Assembly (NCBI GenBank): GCA_029858965.1
Contig: JAOUDZ010000013.1
Span: forward strand, 19,780 to 83,779
Direction of reading: 5' to 3'
Length of the DNA: 64,000 bases
DNA from: Cyclobacteriaceae bacterium
GTDB lineage: Bacteria > Bacteroidota > Bacteroidia > Cytophagales > Cyclobacteriaceae
The notes under the pieces are model-generated. The model ran no database searches and was not told the DNA's origin. It saw only the letters and a program-made list of their open reading frames with translations. The stretch's first letter is position 1, and the number at the start of each line of letters is the position of its first letter. Positions 17,626 through 25,668 of this stretch are shown here, piece by piece. A program made the position numbers and the translations under genes.

Positions 17626-18912
17626 ATGCAAAAACGCTGGTTAGGATTATTTGGACTCACGCTGCTCGCAATGGCAGTGGTTTTAATGAGTAAGTACCTC
17701 ATACCGTCCTCCCTTGAAGAGGAAGAAACATCTATTGATTCGTTAAAGCAGTATGTTCTTGAAGTGAAGGAGCCTAGTTTGTTGTACGGAATGGTGGTCG
17801 ACAACTACACTGTAATAGAAGACAGGATTAAACGAAACGACCGATTGGGCGACATACTGGAAGCCTACAATGTTCCGCCAAATATTATACATCAGGTTTC
17901 ACAATTATCGCGCAACATCTTTGATGTCCGCAAGATAGTTCCCAACAAGAAATATACGCTCATCTGCAATCAGGATTCCTTGAAGACAGCAAAGGCATTC
18001 GTGTACGAACCAAACCTGATAGATTATATTGTTTTTAGGTTTGAGGATACACTGTGGGTTGACGTTTGCAAGCGAGACGTTGTCATTCTTGAAAAAAGCA
18101 TAGTGGGTGAAATTAGCGCTAATCTTTCAGAAACTATTGAACAACTAGGGATCTCACATGAGCTAACCAACAAGTTTGTGGATATTTTTGGATGGCAGGT
18201 TGATTTTCAACGCCTACAAAAGGGAGATAAGTTTAAGCTTATTTATGAGGAGGCACAGGTAGAAGGAACTTCTGTGGGAATAAAGCAAATCAATGGAATC
18301 TATTTTGAGCATTCGGGTAGTCCCTATTATGCTTTTCCATTTGATCAGGGAGAGGGCACGGATTATTTTGATGAAGAAGGCAACAGTCTGCGCAAGGCCC
18401 TGTTGAAATATCCGATTGAATTCACGCGAATAAGTTCACGATACACAATGAATCGGTTTCACCCGGTACAGAAACGCTGGAAGGCTCATTTGGGCACTGA
18501 CTTTGCAGCCCCCACGGGCACACCTATTCGCAGCGTTGGGGATGGCATCGTTGAGGAAGCGCAATATAAATCCAACAATGGAAATTATGTGAAGGTAAGG
18601 CACAACGGCACGTACACCACGCAATATCTCCACATGTCGCGTATCGCACAAGGCGTACGCACGGGAACGAAAGTAAAACAGGGGCAGACAATTGGATACG
18701 TAGGGAGTACAGGCCTGGCTACCGGCCCGCATCTTTGTTATCGCTTCTGGCGGAATGGTGTTCAGGTAGACGCCTTGCGTGTTGAACTGCCGCCTTCCAA
18801 ACCGGTAGAGCCTGATTATCTGGAATCCTTTAAGATTGTTAAGCAGGAACTTATCCGTAAATTGGAAATTATACCCTTCCCTGAACAGCAGCGACCCGTG
18901 GCATCTCTTTAA
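17626..18912 (+). CDS. M23-family peptidoglycan metallopeptidase
   Basis: The 428-residue envelope protein has an N-terminal membrane anchor or signal (WLGLFGLTLLAMAVVLM, about 4-20), a middle region resembling the OapA/LysM-like part of MepM-type peptidases, and a C-terminal M23 domain. Zinc ligands are visible in HLGTD (His287, Asp291). The distal motif reads GPHLCYRFW where the family norm is HxH, so the third ligand appears to be Cys. I recall this HxC form in other Bacteroidota M23 proteins. It probably cuts cross-links for wall growth. A TTG-initiated longer frame at 17599 adds nine residues and is less likely. Confidence 0.93.
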   Translation: MQKRWLGLFGLTLLAMAVVLMSKYLIPSSLEEEETSIDSLKQYVLEVKEPSLLYGMVVDNYTVIEDRIKRNDRLGDILEAYNVPPNIIHQVSQLSRNIFDVRKIVPNKKYTLICNQDSLKTAKAFVYEPNLIDYIVFRFEDTLWVDVCKRDVVILEKSIVGEISANLSETIEQLGISHELTNKFVDIFGWQVDFQRLQKGDKFKLIYEEAQVEGTSVGIKQINGIYFEHSGSPYYAFPFDQGEGTDYFDEEGNSLRKALLKYPIEFTRISSRYTMNRFHPVQKRWKAHLGTDFAAPTGTPIRSVGDGIVEEAQYKSNNGNYVKVRHNGTYTTQYLHMSRIAQGVRTGTKVKQGQTIGYVGSTGLATGPHLCYRFWRNGVQVDALRVELPPSKPVEPDYLESFKIVKQELIRKLEIIPFPEQQRPVASL

Positions 18913-18932
18913 ATATTTTTGCTTAGCGCATC

Positions 18933-18963
18933 GTTGAAGATCAAGTAATATTCCATAACTTTT
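18933..18963 (+). promoter_or_regulatory. Probable promoter of the patatin gene
   Basis: GTTG (18933-18936), an exact 19-nt spacer and TAACTTTT (18956-18963) give a near-consensus Bacteroidota promoter 32 nt before the start codon. Confidence 0.45.
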
Positions 18964-18994
18964 TTGTTAAAGAATAGACATTTTTTTTCGTTCG

Positions 18995-21292
18995 ATGAAA
19001 CGCATTTTTCTTATTTTCTTATTTTTTGTTCAAACACTTGCCTTCGGCCAGAGGGTTGGCGTTGTATTGAGTGGCGGCGGGGCGAAAGGCCTCGCGCACG
19101 TTGGTGTTCTGAAAGCACTTGAAGAAAATGAAATTCCAATCGATTACATCGTTGGTACTTCTGTTGGTGGGATAATTGGAGGATGTTACGCTGCGGGGAT
19201 GAGTCCTGCCCAAATTGAAGAAATGGTGCTCTCTGATCAGTTTCTTCGTTGGATCAATGGGCTACCCGAAAGGGGTTACAACTACTATTATCACAGCGCA
19301 GATGAAACGCCTCAGTTTTTGAAATTGAATCTGGCGCTGGACTCCACATTTAACTTTCAGCTCAATTCCAGTATTGCGAATGATGCCTCACTGAATTTTG
19401 CACTGGCAGAAAAAATGGCTGAGGCATCCGTTATTTCCAATGATAATTTTGATAGTCTATTCGTGCCATTCCGCGTGGTTACCGCTGACATTTTTACCCA
19501 ACATGAAGTCGTTCTTTCAAGCGGGTCATTAAGTAGCGCACTTCGTGCGACGCAAACAGTTCCTTTCTTCTACAATCCAATTAAAGTTGAAGGCAAATAT
19601 CTGTTTGATGGGGGTGTGTACAATAACTTCCCCGTTGATGTAGTTCAACGAGAATTTAGGCCTGATGCCATAATTGGTGCAAATGTTTCAAGCAAAATTT
19701 TTGAAGAGTATCCATTTGACAAAGACGAAAAGCTAATTTCGCAATCTTTACTTTACTTATTGTTGGATAAATCAGATCCTTCCGAAATTCCACCAACGGG
19801 CATCTATATTCAACCTAACCTGAAGGGGTATACTGCTTTCGATTTTAGTAAGGTACAGGGCCTAATAGACAGTGGCTATGCCCAGACCATTCGGCAGATG
19901 GACGAGATAAAAAAGAAGATCGCCAGACGTGAAACCTGTGATGCAGTGGCCGAATTGCGTAATACATTTACCAACAGAAGTGTTCCATTCCTCTTTGACG
20001 AATTATTATTCAGCAGTTTCAACACAAAGCAACGCGGATATATCAGAGCAATTTTCAGAAGCAGGCGAAGCAATGACAAGTTCTATTTCAGTGAGATCAA
20101 GCGTGGGTTCTTTAGATTGGTTTCCGAAGAGTATTTTAGCAACGTTTATCCGAACATTCTGTTCGATAAACAGAAGGAAGCATTTAGACTAAAATTGACG
20201 AGAAGGCCTCAGCAAAATTTTCAGGTCGGTTTTGGCGGGGTGATCGCAACACGCGATGTAAGCAATGTTTTTCTTGGATTGAATTTTTACAATTTCAATC
20301 GGATATTAACACATGCTTCAGCAGGGTTTCAAACAGGAAACTTCTATAAATCCGCCCAACTAAAATTGAGAATGAATTTTCCATACCAATTCTATCTTGA
20401 GCCATATATGTCTTTTGATAGTTGGGACTATTTAAACAATAGTGATTTACTGGATGAGGTTTCAACACCCGCTAAGCCAACAATTTTGAGGCGCTTTAAT
20501 CGCAAATACGGATTGAGAGTTGGTCTGCCTTTCAAGAATTCTTTCAAAAGCATATTTATGTTCGAGGGTATTAATACAGAAGATCGCTACATTAATGGGG
20601 ACGTCTTTGCCAGTACGGATAAGCTTGATAACCTTAAGCTGCATGGATATAGGGCGGGCATGAATATTTCGTCAAATAGCCTCAACCGACGGCAGTATGC
20701 CTCGGCAGGAAAAGCGTTTGGTTTTTCGGTGGATTACTTTTCAATAACAGAAGATTTTACGCCTGGAAGTACATCCGTCAAGACGGAACCTGTTGAGAAT
20801 CATCACCAGTGGTTTAAGGCTAAGGTAGCTGCCGAACAATATTTCGGATCCGGTATGTTCAGGTTTGGGTATGCAGGCGAACTAGTGGTTTCAAATCAGC
20901 CATTCTTCCAAAACTACTTCGGAACAATAGTTAATGCCCCATCGTTTTTCCCCCTACAGGACAGCCGCACGTTAATTCTGCAAAACTTTCGGGCTTTCAG
21001 CTATGCGGCAGGTGGCCTGCGCGGCGTATTTACAATCCGCAAGAAGTTGGATTTTAGGTTAGAGGGCTATTTGTTCAAGGCTTTCAATCACATCGAGGAG
21101 AATATTGATCAGGAAGCAATATTTGGGGAAAGTACCGGGCTGGTTTCTTTCGCTGGTACGGCTGGCTTTGTGTTTCACTCACCGATTGGACCGGTGAGCC
21201 TTAGTGCGAATTATTATGATGACGCGGAAAACACATTTGGGGTCTTACTGCACGTCGGGTTCTTGTTATTCAACAGGCACTCGTTTGAATAA
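18995..21292 (+). CDS. Patatin-like phospholipase with C-terminal outer-membrane barrel
   Basis: The 765-residue secreted protein has a signal peptide (IFLIFLFFVQTLAFG), then a patatin domain with the oxyanion loop SGGGAKGLAHVG (about 26-37), the nucleophile Ser56 in GTSVGG, and the partner Asp near 205 in FDGGVYNN. Residues about 335-765 form a POTRA-like segment and a BamA/surface-antigen type barrel, ending with an aromatic residue pattern (GVLLHVGFLLFNRHSFE). This is the architecture of PlpD-like, type Vd autotransporter patatins, or of the Bacteroidota fusion family annotated as patatin/BamA. It should hydrolyse phospholipids at or outside the outer membrane. The following genes are also outer-membrane proteins. 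Confidence 0.93.
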   Translation: MKRIFLIFLFFVQTLAFGQRVGVVLSGGGAKGLAHVGVLKALEENEIPIDYIVGTSVGGIIGGCYAAGMSPAQIEEMVLSDQFLRWINGLPERGYNYYYHSADETPQFLKLNLALDSTFNFQLNSSIANDASLNFALAEKMAEASVISNDNFDSLFVPFRVVTADIFTQHEVVLSSGSLSSALRATQTVPFFYNPIKVEGKYLFDGGVYNNFPVDVVQREFRPDAIIGANVSSKIFEEYPFDKDEKLISQSLLYLLLDKSDPSEIPPTGIYIQPNLKGYTAFDFSKVQGLIDSGYAQTIRQMDEIKKKIARRETCDAVAELRNTFTNRSVPFLFDELLFSSFNTKQRGYIRAIFRSRRSNDKFYFSEIKRGFFRLVSEEYFSNVYPNILFDKQKEAFRLKLTRRPQQNFQVGFGGVIATRDVSNVFLGLNFYNFNRILTHASAGFQTGNFYKSAQLKLRMNFPYQFYLEPYMSFDSWDYLNNSDLLDEVSTPAKPTILRRFNRKYGLRVGLPFKNSFKSIFMFEGINTEDRYINGDVFASTDKLDNLKLHGYRAGMNISSNSLNRRQYASAGKAFGFSVDYFSITEDFTPGSTSVKTEPVENHHQWFKAKVAAEQYFGSGMFRFGYAGELVVSNQPFFQNYFGTIVNAPSFFPLQDSRTLILQNFRAFSYAAGGLRGVFTIRKKLDFRLEGYLFKAFNHIEENIDQEAIFGESTGLVSFAGTAGFVFHSPIGPVSLSANYYDDAENTFGVLLHVGFLLFNRHSFE

Positions 21293-21385
21293 TGAATTCG
21301 GGTCGTTTGTCGAATACCTGTCGGCTTGTTTTTATTCACTTGGATGTGCGTTTTTAGGCCAAATTTTAAAATTTTTGAGTAAGTT

Positions 21386-21393
21386 TAAATTTG
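21386..21393 (+). promoter_or_regulatory. -7 element upstream of the first OmpA gene
   Basis: TAAATTTG matches the -7 consensus exactly and lies 22 nt before the ATG at 21416. No good TTTG occurs 19 nt upstream, so confidence is limited. Confidence 0.35.
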
Positions 21394-21415
21394 AATTCAA
21401 ATAATAAGCTTTGGC

Positions 21416-23449
21416 ATGAAGCGTTTAATATTATCCCTTCTTTTGATAGTTGTGTTCAGCCACTATTCAAAAGCTCAAGTTGTGCAATGGGCCTCAAAGG
21501 TTATCGAGTTTTCATCTGAACTTACGCCGGTCCAATATTCCGCACAACAGGCGCTGGGTAAGCCAAACGTCCTGCCTGCAGGTGGACAGAGTCCAAACGC
21601 CTGGGCGCCTGATAAACCCAAACGAAAAGAATATTTAAAACTTGGTTTTAGTAACCCCATTAATATCCGCCAGATTGCCATTGCCGAATCGCATAACCCC
21701 AGCGCAATATTCAGAGTATTGGCGTACGATCAAAGTGGACGAGAGTATGTCATAAACACGTTTAACCCAATGGCTGTGCCACTGAAGAGCCGAATGCTCA
21801 ATGTGTTTATGGCGCTAACGCCATATAAAGTATACGCCGTAAAGCTTGAGTTCGATGGGGCCGCTGTTCCGGATTATTTCGGTATTGACGCTGTGGCGAT
21901 TTCTGATTCAGATTATCCAATCATCGCGGACATTCCCACCATGCAGTTATTGGCTTCAGGTATTCTTATCGAGGCACTGGATAAGAATATAAATAGCGAA
22001 TACGATGAGGTGAACCCATTGCTATCGCCGGATGGAAAGACCCTCTATTTCAGCCGAAAGAATCATCCTGAAAATGTGGGAGGAGTTAAAGACAAGGAGG
22101 ATATATGGTATTCAGAATTAGATGCTGCGGGCCGCTGGCAATTGGCCCAAAATATGGGGCCACAATTCAATAATGCCGGGCCCAACTTTGTCAACACGAT
22201 CCAGGCCGTAACACCCGATGGAAAATCTGCCATTATGCTCTTGGGAAACCGTTATATGCCCAATGGCAAAATGTTGGCTGGCGTCTCTATCAGTTCACAT
22301 ATAAATGGAGAATGGAGTAAGCCAGAGGCTTTGAAGATTATAAATGATTACAACTATAACGATAAAGCAAATTATTTTCTGACGGATAACAGGCAAACAC
22401 TACTGATGGCTGTTGAACGACAAGATTCATATGGTGATCGCGATTTGTACGTTACGTTCATGAAAGCTGACAATACCTGGACGGAGCCGCTTAATATCGG
22501 AGATGTCGTCAACACTGCGGGCGAAGAGTCCGCACCGTTTCTTGCCTCTGATGACAAAACGTTATACTTTTCTTCAAGCGGATTCAGTGGCTATGGTGGG
22601 AGCGACATCTATGTAACTAAAAGGCTAGACGATACATGGACGAAATGGTCGGAGCCTGAAAACCTGGGGCCAGAAATCAATTCTCCGCTGGAGGATTTGT
22701 TCTTCAATATCCCTGCAGCCAGTGATTATGCTTATTACTCCCGTGGCGTGAGTGAATCTAATATGGACATATTCAGGGTAAAGTTACCGATTATCAAGAA
22801 CCCCGAAACTTGGGTAACGGTAAAGGGCAGGATTGTGGACAATGTGACGGGAGAGCCAATTGGGGCCAGAATTATTTATGAGCGCTTACCCGATGGAAAG
22901 GGTCTTGGCATTTCGCAGTCTAATCCTGAAACGGGTGAATATGAAATACGCCTGCCTGCTGGTGAACTCTATGGGCTGCGTGCCGAATCAGACGGGCGGT
23001 TATCAGAAAATCAGAGCCTGGACTTACGGGATATCACATCAGATAAAGTAATTGAGGGTAATGATTTCAATCTGGACCCTATCCGTGTAGCAATGCTGCA
23101 GCAAAATACATCAATCGTGTTGAATAATCTTTTCTTTGATTTTGATAAAGCAGTGCTCAGACCAGAATCTTACCCGGAGCTAAACCGAATTGTGACCCTC
23201 ATGGAGGAGAGAAATGCGATGCAAATCGAAATCTCCGGGCATACCGATGCGCAAGGCCCGGACTGGTATAACATGCGCTTATCAGAACGAAGAGCGAATG
23301 CAGTGGTTCAATATTTGCTTGACAAAGGTATTGGAAAGGAGCGGATGGCCGTGCTCTTCTTTGGTGAGAGCCAGCCTATTGACACGAATGAAACCGAAGA
23401 AGGAAGGAGAAGAAACCGACGCGTTGAATTCAAGATTTTGAAATTATAA
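21416..23449 (+). CDS. PD40 beta-propeller OmpA-family protein
   Basis: The 677-residue secreted protein has a signal peptide (RLILSLLLIVVFSHYSKAQ), a discoidin-like N-terminal region (about 25-170), WD40-like PD40 repeats (NPLLSPDGKTLYFSRK, SAPFLASDDKTLYFSSSG, about 200-450) and a short carboxypeptidase-regulatory segment (VKGRIVDNVTGEPIGARI, about 475). The OmpA peptidoglycan-binding domain runs from about 565 to 675 (FFDFDKAVLRPES, ISGHTDAQG, RRRNRRVEF). Related proteins in Bacteroidota include components linked to gliding and type IX secretion (PorE-like). That role is only possible here, since no Por or Gld gene is nearby. The next gene encodes a shorter OmpA protein 11 bp downstream, so they form an operon. 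Confidence 0.92.
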   Translation: MKRLILSLLLIVVFSHYSKAQVVQWASKVIEFSSELTPVQYSAQQALGKPNVLPAGGQSPNAWAPDKPKRKEYLKLGFSNPINIRQIAIAESHNPSAIFRVLAYDQSGREYVINTFNPMAVPLKSRMLNVFMALTPYKVYAVKLEFDGAAVPDYFGIDAVAISDSDYPIIADIPTMQLLASGILIEALDKNINSEYDEVNPLLSPDGKTLYFSRKNHPENVGGVKDKEDIWYSELDAAGRWQLAQNMGPQFNNAGPNFVNTIQAVTPDGKSAIMLLGNRYMPNGKMLAGVSISSHINGEWSKPEALKIINDYNYNDKANYFLTDNRQTLLMAVERQDSYGDRDLYVTFMKADNTWTEPLNIGDVVNTAGEESAPFLASDDKTLYFSSSGFSGYGGSDIYVTKRLDDTWTKWSEPENLGPEINSPLEDLFFNIPAASDYAYYSRGVSESNMDIFRVKLPIIKNPETWVTVKGRIVDNVTGEPIGARIIYERLPDGKGLGISQSNPETGEYEIRLPAGELYGLRAESDGRLSENQSLDLRDITSDKVIEGNDFNLDPIRVAMLQQNTSIVLNNLFFDFDKAVLRPESYPELNRIVTLMEERNAMQIEISGHTDAQGPDWYNMRLSERRANAVVQYLLDKGIGKERMAVLFFGESQPIDTNETEEGRRRNRRVEFKILKL

Positions 23450-23460
23450 TCTTTAAGGAT

Positions 23461-24171
23461 ATGGAAAGGAAATTTCTTGATTTTTTTATTCTGTGTCTCT
23501 TCATCACCAATACTTGCATTTGCCAAACGGCAGACAGCCTAATTTATGCGGAGGGGCAGATTTTGAATGCACTTACGAAGGAGCCTGTTGAAGCTCGGAT
23601 TACCTATCAAAGCCTACCCTATGGTAATAAGATCGGAGTACTTAATAGTACAATGTATTCTTTCCCAATGTTTGATAAAGTAAGATATTCAATTATCGTG
23701 GAAGCTCCAGGGTTTGATCCGGCGAAATACATGCTTGACCCGGCCGAGGCCAATACAGAAAAAAAAGTGATCAAGGACATTGAGCTAACGAAAGGAACAG
23801 GTAGTGGCCCGGACAGAGTTGAAGTAGGAAATGTTATTCGTCTTGACAATCTAATTTTCCAGGTCGGCAGGTCAAGGATCAGTGAACAGTCATCTGATGA
23901 ACTTGATGAGGTCGTCAAAATGATGAATGACTATCCCTCTATGGTTATTCAATTGGAAGGACACACCGATTATCAGGGCAGCGCAAAGGAGAACTTAAAG
24001 CTCTCAGAAGCCCGTGTTCAAGCGGTAAAAGACCATCTTGTATCGAAGGGTGTTCAAAAGAATAGGGTGAAGACCAAAGCTTTTGGCGGTACTTCACCAA
24101 TTTCGCTTGACAATACTCCGGAAGGGCACCGAATGAACAGGAGAGTGGAACTACGAATCTTGTCGAAATAA
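23461..24171 (+). CDS. Short OmpA-family protein
   Basis: The 236-residue protein has a signal peptide (FLDFFILCLFITNTCICQ), a region resembling the carboxypeptidase-regulatory segment of its neighbour (AEGQILNALTKEPVEARITY), and a C-terminal OmpA domain (about 125-236; LEGHTDYQG, NRVKTKAFGGTSP, RMNRRVELRILSK). It follows the larger OmpA protein by 11 bp and looks like a partial duplicate that lacks the PD40 propeller. It should bind peptidoglycan in the periplasm. No other function is evident. Confidence 0.9.
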   Translation: MERKFLDFFILCLFITNTCICQTADSLIYAEGQILNALTKEPVEARITYQSLPYGNKIGVLNSTMYSFPMFDKVRYSIIVEAPGFDPAKYMLDPAEANTEKKVIKDIELTKGTGSGPDRVEVGNVIRLDNLIFQVGRSRISEQSSDELDEVVKMMNDYPSMVIQLEGHTDYQGSAKENLKLSEARVQAVKDHLVSKGVQKNRVKTKAFGGTSPISLDNTPEGHRMNRRVELRILSK

Positions 24172-24200
24172 AAAAAGTCCAGCGACGGAGATGTTACCAG

Positions 24201-25031
24201 CTAGCGCATAGCCGTTGGATTGGACGGTTGGTTGCGAATGGCGTAAATGATCTGCAGATACTTTTCCTTGGTAGCAGAATCCAAGTCACTGTCTAATACA
24301 GTATGTTGAATGAGTTGTGAAAATGCCTCAATCCGTGGTGATTGGTACAATTCTATGGCCTTGCCTAGCTCAATAATAGAGGACGTCAACTGATGTTGAT
24401 TATACGCAGAGACAGAAAGATTGTAATGCAGCAATCCAACTACCTGGTCAAGGTTTACTTCGTTAAATAGATCAAAATCGTATAGGTAATAGGTCTTATC
24501 GGAATCTCTATTTTGATTCTTATTTTCTTTGTATTGTGCAATTCGATTTTCGATTGAACCCGCATTACTAACAAATCCATTTACTGGATCAGTGGTCTCA
24601 AATAGGACATTACCCTGCTCCGTCTGTGCTATCAGGAATATGTGATAATTAGTTTCAATCATCTGGTAGTCAATATCAAAATGATCCAAAATAAGGGCAT
24701 AGAGTGCTGTTCCGGTAAGGCAATTGTATGTGCCCGAATTCAATATTTCTCCAAATGTTGGATAATCGGCATAGCGCTTCAGGAAAAGTTGATGCGTTTT
24801 GACAAAAACAAACTCCAGGAAATCCTTTTCCCGTTTGAACGATTTCTTCTTGCCTTCCAGTTTTTCTACAAAGCTCAAAAACCGCTGTGTGGAAGGCTGC
24901 TGCCCATCCGTTTCGCTGTATAGCTTAAGATAATAGTCAACTTTGGAAGTAGGCTGAATAGCAACTAATCCAGCCTGGCCCGAGACGAGTATTGGCAAAA
25001 GAAGGAAAAAGGCTATGATCCGAAATCTCAT
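24201..25031 (-). CDS. Secreted transglutaminase-like (C-H-D) protein
   Basis: The 276-residue product has a signal peptide (IIAFFLLLPILVSGQ). The middle part carries the order expected of the transglutaminase-like cysteine-protease fold: Cys104 in GTYNCLTGTALYALIL, His130 in TNYHIFLI and Asp148 in FETTDPV. The C-terminal 90 residues are helical (LLHYNLSVSAYNQHQLTSSIIELGKAIELY), like a TPR-type tail. I cannot name a closer family or substrate. It is convergent with the OmpA pair and stands alone, with an AT-rich palindrome immediately before its start codon. Confidence 0.8.
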   Translation of the reverse strand: MRFRIIAFFLLLPILVSGQAGLVAIQPTSKVDYYLKLYSETDGQQPSTQRFLSFVEKLEGKKKSFKREKDFLEFVFVKTHQLFLKRYADYPTFGEILNSGTYNCLTGTALYALILDHFDIDYQMIETNYHIFLIAQTEQGNVLFETTDPVNGFVSNAGSIENRIAQYKENKNQNRDSDKTYYLYDFDLFNEVNLDQVVGLLHYNLSVSAYNQHQLTSSIIELGKAIELYQSPRIEAFSQLIQHTVLDSDLDSATKEKYLQIIYAIRNQPSNPTAMR

Positions 25032-25032
25032 G

Positions 25033-25080
25033 TTAAGTTAATATTAACTTAATGTTAATAAAGATAACATATAGATAACA
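25033..25080. promoter_or_regulatory. AT-rich palindromes upstream of the transglutaminase-like gene
   Basis: TTAAGTTAATATTAACTTAA at 25033-25052 is a perfect 20-bp palindrome directly abutting the start codon region. It is followed by TGTTA-N7-TAACA (25053-25069) and a direct repeat of GATAACA (25063-25069 and 25074-25080). It could be an operator array or simply AT-rich structure. No regulator is encoded next to it. Confidence 0.35.
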
Positions 25081-25232
25081 AAACCCAATAAAAAAGTAAC
25101 ATTTACGTAATATTCATCGCTAAATCGCAGGTTTTGCAGCCCAGCGGCTAAAAAGAATCAAAGAATAGAGACGATTAGGCCATAAATACTGCCTTTCGAA
25201 TGCTTCAGGCCAGCTTGGAAGTATTTCACCGG

Positions 25233-25583
25233 TTATTCCACCCTCGAACTATGCCTCGTTACTGCGCCAAAGGGCTCTTTATTAGAGTCGATGAGCACAA
25301 CAAACTCACCAGTATCATATCGAAAACCACTTGTTTTATTTTATATGACGGTATTTGGAGTCATCAAAATGGCGGTTTCCAATTCGCCCATTGCTATCTA
25401 CCTTTTGGTGGTGTGGATAACTGGGGTATATAGCAGATCATACAGGTATCTGGGTCAGCCGAGCATAATGCCAGTAGGACGTATAACATGCATAAACATC
25501 TTCTGCACCCAAGCTGCACCGGCAATAATATTGACGCCTTCTTCAGCATATCTCAAATAGTCTTTAGACAGCTTGCTGGAGAT
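25233..25583 (-). pseudogene. Possible decayed coding remnant in a gene-free stretch
   Basis: Between 25.08 and 25.66 kb no intact gene is supported. One minus-strand frame of 117 codons reads through with only three internal stops and gives protein-like pieces, such as LSKDYLRYAEEGVNIIAGAA ending at a TGA (25455-25457) and YDTGEFVVLIDSNKEPFGAV further on. I do not recognise the family. The stop count is somewhat below chance but not decisive. It may be a pseudogene or coincidence. Confidence 0.2.
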
Positions 25584-25626
25584 TTAACGTGCCTGTGGCG
25601 TTAACCAATTTTCAGGTACTCTTTAC

Positions 25627-25634
25627 TACCTTTG
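25627..25634 (+). promoter_or_regulatory. -7 element upstream of the AsmA gene
   Basis: TACCTTTG matches TAnnTTTG exactly, 34 nt before the ATG at 25669. A TTTG at the right distance is missing. Confidence 0.35.
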
Positions 25635-25668
25635 GCCTCTAAAAATTGTAATTCAAATAATTTATTAT

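Noticed and set aside
21416..24171. Type IX secretion or gliding locus
   Set aside because: Only PD40-OmpA and OmpA proteins are present. No Por, Gld or Spr gene is adjacent.
25200..25560. Two plus-strand frames of 77 and 89 residues
   Set aside because: Neither has a protein-like pattern, signal or ribosome-binding site. The region is treated as gene-free, with a possible minus-strand remnant.
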